Shown here in pieces: positions 6,286 to 14,153 of a DNA stretch of 15,013 nucleotides. A program made the position numbers and the translations under genes. How positions within the stretch are numbered: position 1 is the stretch's first letter; each line of letters begins with the position of its first letter. Below the pieces are notes generated by a model that saw only the letters and a program-made list of their open reading frames with translations, ran no database searches and was not told the origin of the DNA. The stretch is taken from contig CALADT010000113.1 in the NCBI GenBank assembly GCA_937890655.1, positions 1-15,013 of the forward strand, read 5' to 3'. The DNA is from an uncultured Mucispirillum sp. (GTDB lineage: Bacteria > Chrysiogenota > Deferribacteres > Deferribacterales > Mucispirillaceae).

Positions 6286-7121
6286 TTTGCGACCTCGTTT
6301 ATATATTCACGCACCTTGTCAAGAAGATATATAGGTGTGCTTGCACCTGCTGTTAGCCCTACTTTATTTACATTTAAAAACATATCAGCATTAAGTTCTG
6401 ATTCTGTTTCTATATGATATGTTTTAGGGCATATCTCTTTACAAAGGTGGTAGAGCCTTGTAGTGTTGGCACTGTTTTTTCCACCAACAACTATCATTAC
6501 TTCCACATTTGAAGCTACTTCAATGGCAGCATCCTGCCTATACTCAGTAGCACTGCATATTGTTCTTGCAACAATAAGCTCATCACATTTACTTCTTAGC
6601 TTTTCTTCCACTTCTCTAAACATTTTTTTATTTTGAGTAGTTTGTGCTAATAAGCCATATGTTTTAACTTTTGGCAGGTTATCCGCTTCCCCTGCGTTTT
6701 CTATTACTTTATAATTGCCGTCCGTATAGCTTATAATACCTTTAACTTCCGGATGGTCTGATTCACCTAATATAATAACACAATCACATTCATGAGAAAG
6801 TTTTTCTCCTGAACGTTGTGCTTTTTGAACAAATGGGCAGGCAGCATCAATAACTTTTCCTGCATTTTCATATAAATATTGTGCTTCTTTTTTCTCTATA
6901 CCGTGGCTTCTTACTACAACAGACATGTTAGACTCTACTTTATCCAGCTCTTTTATAGTAGAAACACCACTTTCTGCAAGCTCATTTACAACTTGTGGGT
7001 TATGGATAATAGGCCCAAAAGTAACCACGTTATCATCTTCCATAGCTGATTTTTTTACTATATCAATCGCCCGTTCCACTCCAAAACAAAACCCTGCGTG
7101 ACGGGCAATAATAATTTCCAT
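6282..7121 (-). CDS. ispH: 4-hydroxy-3-methylbut-2-enyl diphosphate reductase
   Basis: IspH (LytB) is the last enzyme of the MEP isoprenoid pathway. It reduces HMBPP to isopentenyl and dimethylallyl diphosphate using a [4Fe-4S] cluster. The 279-residue protein keeps all three cluster cysteines: Cys12 (AGFCFGVERA), Cys95 (DAACPFVQ) and Cys189 (TICSAT). It also keeps the active-site histidines His40, His73 (RSHG) and His123, and the Glu125 region (SDHPEV). GGAG stands eight bases before the ATG at 7121. The gene is preceded by a 90-base gap with its own probable promoter (7152-7179) and overlaps rpsA by four bases. In some Clostridia IspH and S1 form one fused protein; here they are separate, adjoining genes. 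The pathway is that of bacteria lacking mevalonate synthesis. Confidence 0.97.
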   Translation of the reverse strand: MEIIIARHAGFCFGVERAIDIVKKSAMEDDNVVTFGPIIHNPQVVNELAESGVSTIKELDKVESNMSVVVRSHGIEKKEAQYLYENAGKVIDAACPFVQKAQRSGEKLSHECDCVIILGESDHPEVKGIISYTDGNYKVIENAGEADNLPKVKTYGLLAQTTQNKKMFREVEEKLRSKCDELIVARTICSATEYRQDAAIEVASNVEVMIVVGGKNSANTTRLYHLCKEICPKTYHIETESELNADMFLNVNKVGLTAGASTPIYLLDKVREYINEVAK

Positions 7122-7151
7122 TAACTAACTCCGTAACTAATATTGTATGAT

Positions 7152-7179
7152 ATTATACTAAAAAATATATTTTTGCAAA
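7152..7179 (-). promoter_or_regulatory. Internal promoter for ispH-rpsA
   Basis: Minus strand: -35 TTTGCA (7174-7179), 16-base spacer, perfect -10 TATAAT (7152-7157). The start near 7145 would leave about 24 bases before the ispH ATG. No terminator is visible after cmk, so this probably adds to read-through from the aromatic genes. Confidence 0.6.
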
Positions 7180-7211
7180 TAAATATAAACTTTTTTTAAA
7201 AAAATATTAAA

Positions 7212-7865
7212 TTATTTTCTTAATTTAGTAATCATATCCCCGATTTTTAATACAACTTCATCTAAAGTAAGCCCTGTTGTATCAAGCAATATAGCATCTT
7301 CTGCCTGCATAAGTGGGCTTTCTTCTCTTTCCATATCCTGCTTATCACGTTTTATAATGTCTTGTAACACTTCTTCATATGCAGGTGCATTATTTTTACC
7401 TTCATACTCTTTATAACGTCTTTTAGCACGTTCTTCTGCACTAGCTGTTAAGTATATTTTTAAATCAGCATTAGGTAGCACAACTGTTGTAATATCTCTA
7501 CCGTCCATTATAACGTCGCTTTTTAAAGCATAGGATTGCTGTTTTTTTACAAGTAGCTTTCTTAACTCTTTATTTTGTGCCACACTAGGCACAAGTTTAG
7601 ATATTTCAGGAGTCCTTATTTCATCAGTTAAATTATAGGTTTCACCATTATATTTCACTGATATAAATTTACCATTATTTGTAAAAATAAACTCTACTTG
7701 TGCTATTTTATCTTCTAAATTATCACTACCGTATTTTTTAGAAATATATGCAGCACTTCTATACATTGCACCTGTATCAATATATGTAAGTCCATACTTT
7801 TCTGCTATTAGTTTACAAACTGTGCTTTTACCACTGCCTGCTGGGCCGTCTACTGCTACTTGCAT
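7212..7865 (-). CDS. cmk: Cytidylate kinase
   Basis: Cmk phosphorylates CMP and dCMP to the diphosphates, salvaging the nucleotides released in lipid and RNA turnover. The 217-residue product has the P-loop GPAGSGKST (7-15), the IDTGAMYR motif (about 32-39) that binds the monophosphate, an inserted NMP-binding domain (about 40-100), MDGRDITTVVLPNAD (about 120-134) and the RAKRRYKEY lid (about 146-154). GAGGTG lies five bases upstream of the ATG at 7865. It follows aroA after ten bases. The aroA-cmk-(ispH)-rpsA linkage is widespread in bacteria. Note that Thr replaces the more common Gly in GRDI-G-TVV, a minor variant. Confidence 0.96.
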   Translation of the reverse strand: MQVAVDGPAGSGKSTVCKLIAEKYGLTYIDTGAMYRSAAYISKKYGSDNLEDKIAQVEFIFTNNGKFISVKYNGETYNLTDEIRTPEISKLVPSVAQNKELRKLLVKKQQSYALKSDVIMDGRDITTVVLPNADLKIYLTASAEERAKRRYKEYEGKNNAPAYEEVLQDIIKRDKQDMEREESPLMQAEDAILLDTTGLTLDEVVLKIGDMITKLRK

Positions 7866-7875
7866 AAAACACCTC

Positions 7876-9156
7876 TTATTTTTCTTCTATGGATAACAAA
7901 TCCCCTATAAAATCTGGATAAGATACATCAAGGGATGCTATATTATCTAATAATATCTTTACACCAAACTTTTTAGCAAGTATAATATTTATCATAGATA
8001 TTCTATGGTCATCATATGCTAAAAGTGTTGCTCTTGTTGGCTGGCTTCTTAATGGGTTTATTTTTAAACCGTCCTCGTATTCTTCTATTTCTGCACCGAG
8101 TGCTTGGAAGTTATTAATTAAAGCCATTATTCTATCAGACTCTTTTACTCTTAACTCTTTTGCATCTCTTATTTCTAAAGGTCCTTCACCAAAAAGTGCT
8201 ATCATAGCAAGTATAGGTATTTCATCTATCATGTTTGCCACTAAATCACCACTGATTTTGCCACCTTTTATTCTAGCACTTGTAACATATATATTACCAA
8301 TAGGCTCTACTTCGTTGGAAGTAATTTCTGTTTTTACTTCCACCCCTAACTGTTTTAATGCAGTTAATAGCCCTGTTCTACTTGGGTTAAGCCCACAATT
8401 TTCTATAACTATTTCAGAACCTTCAAATATAAGCCCTGCACCTATATAAAATGCAGCTGATGAAAAATCTGCAGGAACATCTATTTTACCTTGAGTTAAT
8501 TCCCCACCATGCACTATTATTTTACCGTTATTAGATTCTGTTTTAATACCGTATGCTGCAAACATTCTTTCAGTATGGTCCCTTGTAGGAGTGTTTTCTA
8601 TATAAGTTGTAGCACCCTCTAACTGCACACCAGCTAATAAAATAGCACTTTTTACCTGTGCAGATTTAACAGGAGATGATATCTCCCCTGCTTTTAGTTT
8701 AGCAGGCATAACAGTTGCCGGTAAAAGTGTGCTTTCTGCTTTTGAATATATATTTGCACCTAACTGTTTTAATGGGTTAATAACTCTATCCATTGGCCTG
8801 CGTAATAATGATGCGTCCCCTGATAATACAGAATATATATTAGAAGGTGCTAATACACCCATCATAAGCCTTGCAGTTGTGCCAGAATTATGGCAGTTTA
8901 AAACATCATATGATTCTTTAAAGTTTCTAACACCTTCTGAGTGAATAAGTAACCTTGAACGTTCATTAACTACACTTACCCCTAACTGTTGCATAACATT
9001 CATAGTAGCTAATGTATCACGTGATAATAATGGTTTTTTTACAACAGATACACCGTCTGCCATAGCACCCATGATTATTGCCCTATGAGTAATTGATTTA
9101 TCTGATGGTACTTTCACATTACCTTTAAAACTGCTACACTTATCAAAAGTTATCAT
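7876..9156 (-). CDS. aroA: 3-phosphoshikimate 1-carboxyvinyltransferase (EPSP synthase)
   Basis: This enzyme joins phosphoenolpyruvate to shikimate 3-phosphate, the penultimate step to chorismate. The 426-residue protein has two inverse alpha/beta domains. Visible substrate residues include Lys20-Ser21 and Arg25 (PSDKSITHR), the NSGTTARL loop (90-97), SAQVK (165-169), RDHTE (192-196), LNPSRTG, DEIPILA, RVKESDRI and YDDHRISM. The pattern SAQxK plus RxHxE is that of the class II group (Bacillus or CP4-like) rather than E. coli-type class I. The loop residue Gly92 is retained, where the glyphosate-insensitive CP4 enzyme has alanine. GAGGTG stands six bases before the ATG. It is 17 bases after tyrA and 10 before cmk, inside the aromatic operon. 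Confidence 0.97.
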   Translation of the reverse strand: MITFDKCSSFKGNVKVPSDKSITHRAIIMGAMADGVSVVKKPLLSRDTLATMNVMQQLGVSVVNERSRLLIHSEGVRNFKESYDVLNCHNSGTTARLMMGVLAPSNIYSVLSGDASLLRRPMDRVINPLKQLGANIYSKAESTLLPATVMPAKLKAGEISSPVKSAQVKSAILLAGVQLEGATTYIENTPTRDHTERMFAAYGIKTESNNGKIIVHGGELTQGKIDVPADFSSAAFYIGAGLIFEGSEIVIENCGLNPSRTGLLTALKQLGVEVKTEITSNEVEPIGNIYVTSARIKGGKISGDLVANMIDEIPILAMIALFGEGPLEIRDAKELRVKESDRIMALINNFQALGAEIEEYEDGLKINPLRSQPTRATLLAYDDHRISMINIILAKKFGVKILLDNIASLDVSYPDFIGDLLSIEEK

Positions 9157-9173
9157 AATTCACCTCGTTTTAC

Positions 9174-10013
9174 TTATTTCAGCATACGCCGTTGCATACT
9201 TACTTCTTCTATTTTTTTATATATTGCTTCTTTTTCATTATTTTCTATCATAGTTTTCCATTTTTTTATATCTTTTTCTAAATATTCTATACATTCTATT
9301 AATGCTTTTTTATTATCAAAAAAAATATCTCGCCACATTAAAGGGTCGCTTGCTGCTATTCTTGTAAAATCTTTAAAACCACCACCTGCAAAAGATAGTG
9401 CATTTTTGTTCTGACTACATACTGTATCCATTAAACAAAATGATATTAAATGTGGCAGATGACTAACATTTGCAAATATTTTATCATGCTCATATGCTGT
9501 TATTTCTATAACTTCCATATTAATAAGTTTATGTAGGTCATATAATAATTTATCCAGCATAATATTTCCTGCTGATGTTAGAATATGTTTTGCACCATGA
9601 AATAGTGTGCTTTCTGAGTTAGTATAACCACTTGTTTCTTTACCTTTTATGGGATGACCACCACAAAAAACAAGGTTATTTTCTTTTGCTGCTTTTTCTA
9701 TGGAAAGTTTTGTACTGCAACTATCTGTTACTGCTTTTTCATAATTTATACTGCCTAATTTATTTATAAACTCAATGGAAGAATCAACAGGCAGGCATAT
9801 ATATAATAAATCAAGGGGGAAACTAATAAACTGTTGAAATTCATCTGTTACCCCTTGAAATACTTCACTTTCTATGGCTTCTACAAGCACATTTTTATTT
9901 AAATCATAACCATAAACATTAATACCGATATTACTAAAGGCTTTAGCAAAAGAACCACCTATTAAGCCTAACCCTGCTATACCGATATTATTAAATGGTA
10001 ACTTATTTTGCAA
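9174..10013 (-). CDS. tyrA: Prephenate dehydrogenase
   Basis: It oxidises and decarboxylates prephenate to 4-hydroxyphenylpyruvate on the tyrosine branch. The 279-residue product has a Rossmann NAD(P) fold starting GIAGLGLIGGS (11-21), DSCSTK (98-102), the catalytic histidine His120 in GGHPIKG, and the helical dimer domain with ANVSHLPHLISF (181-192). There is no chorismate mutase or ACT domain, so this is the monofunctional short form. Use of arogenate instead of prephenate cannot be excluded. The start is a TTG (10011-10013) inside the end of aroF: the genes overlap by 11 bases (TTGCAAAATAA), with AGGT upstream as ribosome binding site. No ATG lies before the nucleotide-binding motif, so the TTG is required. 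Confidence 0.94.
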   Translation of the reverse strand: MQNKLPFNNIGIAGLGLIGGSFAKAFSNIGINVYGYDLNKNVLVEAIESEVFQGVTDEFQQFISFPLDLLYICLPVDSSIEFINKLGSINYEKAVTDSCSTKLSIEKAAKENNLVFCGGHPIKGKETSGYTNSESTLFHGAKHILTSAGNIMLDKLLYDLHKLINMEVIEITAYEHDKIFANVSHLPHLISFCLMDTVCSQNKNALSFAGGGFKDFTRIAASDPLMWRDIFFDNKKALIECIEYLEKDIKKWKTMIENNEKEAIYKKIEEVSMQRRMLK

Positions 10014-11022
10014 TTTCTTTACCTACTGCTTTTGCAATAATTTCCACTTTTTCCATAACTTCTACATACTGCTCTGGAGTAAGTGATTGGTCGCCATCGC
10101 TTAAGGCTTCATCTGGGTTAGGGTGAACTTCTATCATTAACCCGTCAGCCCCTGCTGCAACTGAAGCAAGTGCCATAGGCCCTATACATTCTATTCTACC
10201 TGTGCCGTGGCTTGGGTCTACAATTACAGGTAAATGAGATAATGATTTTATAGCAGGCACGCAGGCTAAATCAAGAGTATTTCTTGTGTATGTTTCAAAT
10301 GTTCTAATACCCCTTTCACAAAGGATAATATTTGAATTACCTTCTTTTGCAATATGTTCTGCTGCTAATAAAAATTCTTTAATAGTAGCACTCATACCCC
10401 TTTTTAATAAAACAGGTTTTTCTTGAGCACCCACTTCATGTAAAAGACGGAAATTTTGCATATTCCTTGCGCCTATTTGTAAAATATCAGCATATTCTGA
10501 TACGATTTCAATATCTCGTGGGTCAGTTAGTTCTGTTACCACAATCATACCAAACTCATCTGCTGCTTTTCTTAAATAAATTAACCCTTCAGGCCCCATA
10601 CCTTGAAATGAATATGGGCTTGTTCTAGGTTTATAGGCACCACCTCTTAAAATCCTTGAACCTTTTGCACTGGTTGATTTTGCCACAATACGTGCCTGTT
10701 CTAAACTTTCCACAGAACAAGGGCCACTCATAACGGCAAGCTCTTTACCACCTATTTTTACACCTTTTACATCAATAACAGTATCTTCTTTTTTAAATTC
10801 ACGACTTACAAGTTTATATGGTTTTGAAATCGGTATTATTTCATCTACACCCTGAAAAGTCTGCACTTGTTTGCCTTTTAGTAGAGATTCATCTCCTATG
10901 GCTCCAATAACAGTCCTTTCCACCCCTTCTGATATAGTAAGCTTGTAACCACATGATGTTAAATGGTTTGTTAAGTTATCTATATCTTCTTTTGGTGCAT
11001 TATGTTTCATAACTATAATCAT
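10003..11022 (-). CDS. aroF: 3-deoxy-7-phosphoheptulonate synthase (type I-beta, regulated)
   Basis: DAHP synthase condenses phosphoenolpyruvate and erythrose 4-phosphate, the first committed shikimate step. The 339-residue protein matches the Thermotoga maritima form. A ferredoxin-like regulatory domain (1-67, MIIVMKHN ... [12 protein letters not shown]) is followed by [10 protein letters not shown] and a TIM barrel. Barrel residues seen are metal-binding Cys102 (SGPCSVES), [11 protein letters not shown] (131-141), [25 protein letters not shown] and DPSHGTG. In the Thermotoga enzyme the N-domain mediates inhibition by tyrosine and phenylalanine; similar control is inferred here. I start at ATG 11022, not 11034, because the GGAG site (11029-11032) sits six bases before 11022 and the family begins MI-V-K at this point. 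It overlaps tyrA by 11 bases. Confidence 0.96.
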   Translation of the reverse strand: MIIVMKHNAPKEDIDNLTNHLTSCGYKLTISEGVERTVIGAIGDESLLKGKQVQTFQGVDEIIPISKPYKLVSREFKKEDTVIDVKGVKIGGKELAVMSGPCSVESLEQARIVAKSTSAKGSRILRGGAYKPRTSPYSFQGMGPEGLIYLRKAADEFGMIVVTELTDPRDIEIVSEYADILQIGARNMQNFRLLHEVGAQEKPVLLKRGMSATIKEFLLAAEHIAKEGNSNIILCERGIRTFETYTRNTLDLACVPAIKSLSHLPVIVDPSHGTGRIECIGPMALASVAAGADGLMIEVHPNPDEALSDGDQSLTPEQYVEVMEKVEIIAKAVGKEIAK

Positions 11023-11028
11023 ATATAA

Positions 11029-11032
11029 CTCC
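11029..11032 (-). promoter_or_regulatory. Ribosome binding site deciding the aroF start
   Basis: GGAG on the minus strand lies six bases before the ATG at 11020-11022. It falls within the codons that a start at 11034 would translate, so it supports the shorter protein. Confidence 0.7.
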
Positions 11033-11035
11033 ATT

Positions 11036-12133
11036 TTATTTATTTAATACTTTAGCTAACGCTTTTATAAATATTTCGTTTTCTTCCATAGTGCCTATGG
11101 AACCGCGTATGTAGTCTTTTAAAGAATCCACCCCTAAAAAGCGAACAATTACCCCTTCTTTCAGTAAATCTTCAAAAACTTTTTTCCCATTGCCTGTTTT
11201 TATAAGCATAAAATTTGCATGGGTTTTAATATATGAAAGCCCCATTTTTGTTACTTCTTCATATAAATAATTTTTACCTTGATTATTTAATGATACAACT
11301 TTCTTTATATAATCTTGGTCTTTTAATGCTGCTTGAGCCATAATTTGTGCTGCAGAGTTTACATTAAAAGGCGGTCTTATTCTATTAATTAATGATATAC
11401 ATTCTTTATCTGCCACTAAATAACCACATCTAATAGATGCTAACCCATAGGCTTTTGAGAATGTTCGCATAGTCATAAGGTTATTATATTTTTTCATTAA
11501 TGAAAACACATCAGGGTAATCATCTTCTGCAAATTCAATATATGCCTCATCAAGCACAACTAACACATTATTATTAAGTTTCTCCATAAAAGATACAAAT
11601 TCATTATGACTAAACATAACCCCTGTTGGGTTATTAGGATTAGCAAGCATAATAAACCTTGTTTTTTCATTAACTGCATTTAATATGTTATCAAAATTAA
11701 TTGTAAAATCATCATTTAAACTAACCCACCTGCAACTGCCTTTTAAACCTTTTGCTAAAAGCTCATACTCTGAAAATGAAGGGCTTGGGGAAAGTGCATG
11801 ATAATCTTCTGATAAAAAAGCCATGTATAAAAGCTGTATTATTTCATCACTACCTGCACCACATAATATATTATCAATATGAACATTATGAAATTCTGCA
11901 AGTGCTTTTCTTAAATAATAACTATCCCCTGTTGGGTATCTTGTTATTTCATTTTTATATTCATCTAACGATTTAATAACTTCTAAACTAGCACCATACG
12001 GGTTTTCATTGGAAGCAAGTTTTATAATATTTTCTATACCTAACTCCCGCTCTAATTCTTTTACAGGTTTTCCTGGAACGTATGCTGAAATATCCAACAA
12101 TCCGTCCCATACAAGTGATTTATAATCTGCCAT
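11036..12133 (-). CDS. hisC: Histidinol-phosphate/aromatic aminotransferase (HisC family)
   Basis: This is a 365-residue fold-type I PLP aminotransferase of the HisC subfamily. Motifs: SNENPYG (41-47), the phosphate-site start GAGSDEII (92-99), ANPNNPTG (164-171), LDEAYIEF (194-201), the PLP-binding Lys227 in TFSKAYGLASIRCGY (224-238), and near the end FMLIKTG and VIVRFLG. By sequence it could make histidinol phosphate. Its place between pheA and aroF argues that it transaminates phenylpyruvate and 4-hydroxyphenylpyruvate, as HisC-type enzymes in aromatic operons do; it may serve both pathways. No other histidine gene is in the window. Translation starts two bases after the pheA stop, with GGAGAG nine bases upstream inside pheA. 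The family call is secure; substrate preference is inference. Confidence 0.92.
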   Translation of the reverse strand: MADYKSLVWDGLLDISAYVPGKPVKELERELGIENIIKLASNENPYGASLEVIKSLDEYKNEITRYPTGDSYYLRKALAEFHNVHIDNILCGAGSDEIIQLLYMAFLSEDYHALSPSPSFSEYELLAKGLKGSCRWVSLNDDFTINFDNILNAVNEKTRFIMLANPNNPTGVMFSHNEFVSFMEKLNNNVLVVLDEAYIEFAEDDYPDVFSLMKKYNNLMTMRTFSKAYGLASIRCGYLVADKECISLINRIRPPFNVNSAAQIMAQAALKDQDYIKKVVSLNNQGKNYLYEEVTKMGLSYIKTHANFMLIKTGNGKKVFEDLLKEGVIVRFLGVDSLKDYIRGSIGTMEENEIFIKALAKVLNK

Positions 12134-12135
12134 AA

Positions 12136-13206
12136 TTAAAACTCTCCTTTAGGGTATGAACCTAATATTTTTGCAACAGGCGTTTTTTCCATAAATTCTT
12201 CAAGGACTGATTTTATATGATTATCTTCCACATGGCCATCAATATCTGTATAAAATAAATATTCCCATGGTTTTTCTTTGGAAGGCCTGCTTTCTAATGT
12301 AGTCATATTTATATTACCACGTTTAAATATTTCTAACACATCATATAAAGCACCTGATTTATGATGAACGCTAAACATTATTGATGTTTTATCATTACCT
12401 GTTTTGCTTTGCATATTTTTGCCTATTACAACAAACCTTGTAAAATTGCCTTTTCCATCTTCAATATGACGTTCAATAACTTTTAAATTATAAACTGCTT
12501 CTGCAAGCTCGCTACCTATTGCAGCAATACTTGTATCCTTTTGTGCCATTTCTGCAGCAAGTGCAGTTGACTCACAAGGGATAACTTCCGTATCAGGAAA
12601 GTGAGAAGCAAGCCATTTAGAACATTGGCCTATGGGGCTAGGGTGGGAATAGATTTTTTTAATATCTTCTTTTCTACCTGTTTTATTAAGCAAGTTTTCT
12701 GCAATCTCCACATAAACTTCGCCCATAATAATAACATTAGTATCCATAAACATATCAAGAGATTGGTTTACAACACCTTCAAGTGAATTTTCCACAGGGA
12801 CAATACCACAATGAACCTGCCCTTTTTCCACATATTCAAAAATCTCCCCTATGTTTCTAACAGGTATAAGTTTTGCAGATTGACCAAACCTTTTCACAGC
12901 GGCTAAATTAGAAAATGTACCAATAGGCCCTAAAAATGCCACACGGACTTCTTCTTCAAGGCATAAAGATGCACTCATTATTTCACGAAAAACATTACGC
13001 AAACTATGTGCTGGGAACGGGCCTTCGTTTTCCTGTTTTAAACGGGCATATATTTGTTCTTCTCTTGAATTTACCCACACAGGAAAACCGTGTTTTTTCT
13101 TAATATCCCCTACTTCTATAACACATTTTGCACGCTGATTTAAAAGTTTTAGTATTTGACTATCTATACTATCAATTTCATTTCTTAAATATTCTAACTC
13201 TTTCAT
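12136..13206 (-). CDS. pheA: Bifunctional chorismate mutase / prephenate dehydratase (P-protein)
   Basis: It converts chorismate to prephenate and then to phenylpyruvate for phenylalanine. The 356-residue protein has three parts. An AroQ chorismate mutase domain spans 1-86, with Arg8, Arg25, Lys36, Arg48 and Glu49 at the expected sites. A prephenate dehydratase domain spans 88-265, with FLGPIGTFS, VPVENSLEG and the catalytic Thr-Arg-Phe at 256-258. An ACT domain spans 275-352, with GALYDVL (285-291) and ESRPSK (305-310), the phenylalanine-binding signature, so feedback inhibition is likely. It is the first gene of the minus-strand aromatic cluster. No Shine-Dalgarno is visible before the ATG at 13206 (only TTAAACTTTTTTT), and no convincing promoter was found; no other ATG fits the domain start. 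Confidence 0.96.
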   Translation of the reverse strand: MKELEYLRNEIDSIDSQILKLLNQRAKCVIEVGDIKKKHGFPVWVNSREEQIYARLKQENEGPFPAHSLRNVFREIMSASLCLEEEVRVAFLGPIGTFSNLAAVKRFGQSAKLIPVRNIGEIFEYVEKGQVHCGIVPVENSLEGVVNQSLDMFMDTNVIIMGEVYVEIAENLLNKTGRKEDIKKIYSHPSPIGQCSKWLASHFPDTEVIPCESTALAAEMAQKDTSIAAIGSELAEAVYNLKVIERHIEDGKGNFTRFVVIGKNMQSKTGNDKTSIMFSVHHKSGALYDVLEIFKRGNINMTTLESRPSKEKPWEYLFYTDIDGHVEDNHIKSVLEEFMEKTPVAKILGSYPKGEF

Positions 13207-13244
13207 AAAAAAAGTTTAACAGAAGATTATTAAATATTCAATAC

Positions 13245-13260
13245 AAAATCATTTGATTTT
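13245..13260. repeat. Short palindrome between pheA and trmI
   Basis: AAAATCA and TGATTTT flank a two-base centre, a 16-base dyad in the 148-base region between the divergent pheA and trmI genes. Its place suggests an operator for one of them, but it is A/T-rich and could be chance. Confidence 0.3.
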
Positions 13261-13299
13261 TAAAATTTACTACTTATTTTTTATTTTTTTAATAAATTC

Positions 13300-13326
13300 T
13301 TGCAATTTCTATTAAATTTGTATAAT
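13300..13326 (+). promoter_or_regulatory. Probable promoter of trmI
   Basis: Plus strand: TTGCAA (13300-13305), 15-base spacer, TATAAT (13321-13326). The -10 box is perfect; the spacer is short by about two bases. The start near 13333 leaves about 22 bases before the ATG at 13355. Confidence 0.55.
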
Positions 13327-13344
13327 ATAAATCAATATTAATTT

Positions 13345-13348
13345 GGAG
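13345..13348 (+). promoter_or_regulatory. Ribosome binding site deciding the trmI start
   Basis: GGAG ends six bases before the ATG at 13355. A start at the upstream in-frame TTG (13343) would have this site inside its own codons, so the ATG is preferred. Confidence 0.7.
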
Positions 13349-13354
13349 TTTTAC

Positions 13355-14128
13355 ATGTTTGATTTTGGTTCCCTTATAGTTCTTTCAGATAAAAAAGATA
13401 AACAATATATGATTAATCTTAAAGAGGGAGCTAGGTTTTCCACTCATTATGGCTTTATAGAGCATAATGATATTGCTAATCTTGATGATGGTGATATTAT
13501 TGAAAGCACTATGGGGCATCCTTACTTAGTTTATAGGCCTACATATATGGATTTTGTAATGAATATAAAAAGGCAGGCGCAGATTATCTACCCAAAAGAT
13601 GCTGCCGCTATGCTTATGTGGGGAGATATTGCACCACACCAAAACGTATTAGAATCAGGTATTGGGCAAGGGGCGTTATCACTTGCCATATTACGTGCTT
13701 TAGCAGGAACAGGGCTTTTAACAAGTTATGAAATAAGGGCAGATTTTGCAGAACAGTCAGCAAAGTTTATAAAACAGTTTATGGGAGCAACTCCTGAAAA
13801 CCATAAAATAGAAGTTAGAAGTATTTATGACGGTATAGACGGAGTTTATGACAGAGTTTTACTTGATTTACCAGAACCATGGCATGTTGTTCCATATTTA
13901 AAAACAGGGCTTAAAAATGGCGGATTAATAGTAGCTTACCTGCCTACTATTTTACAGGTAAAAAACTATGTGGACGCATTAAAAGAAAGTGGTTATTTTT
14001 CTGATATTGAAACAGCAGAATTTACAAGACGGCCATGGAAAGTGGACGGTATGTCTGTTAGGCCTGAAATGTGGATATATAACCACAGTGCATTTTTAAT
14101 TAGTGCAAGGAAATTAAAAACAATATAA
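13355..14128 (+). CDS. trmI: tRNA (adenine-58-N1)-methyltransferase TrmI
   Basis: It methylates N1 of A58 in the T-loop of tRNA using S-adenosylmethionine; the bacterial enzyme is a homotetramer. The 257-residue protein starts with a small beta domain (1-60) and then a class I methyltransferase. Family signatures are YPKDAAAM (79-86), the SAM loop [11 protein letters not shown] (100-110), the acidic residue in YEIR (125-128), [21 protein letters not shown] and a C-terminal [22 protein letters not shown] ending split over residues 236-253. The glycine-rich loop reads GIGQG where G-x-G-S-G is usual. The start is ATG 13355, set by GGAG at 13345. The gene is divergent from pheA and followed after 25 bases by the receptor gene, with no terminator between them. 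Confidence 0.93.
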   Translation: MFDFGSLIVLSDKKDKQYMINLKEGARFSTHYGFIEHNDIANLDDGDIIESTMGHPYLVYRPTYMDFVMNIKRQAQIIYPKDAAAMLMWGDIAPHQNVLESGIGQGALSLAILRALAGTGLLTSYEIRADFAEQSAKFIKQFMGATPENHKIEVRSIYDGIDGVYDRVLLDLPEPWHVVPYLKTGLKNGGLIVAYLPTILQVKNYVDALKESGYFSDIETAEFTRRPWKVDGMSVRPEMWIYNHSAFLISARKLKTI

Positions 14129-14153
14129 AAACTTTATAATTTTGGGGTGGTTT

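Noticed and set aside
4612..7121. A fused IspH-S1 protein
   Set aside because: ispH has its own TGA stop and rpsA its own ATG and GAGGT site in a different frame; they overlap but are separate.
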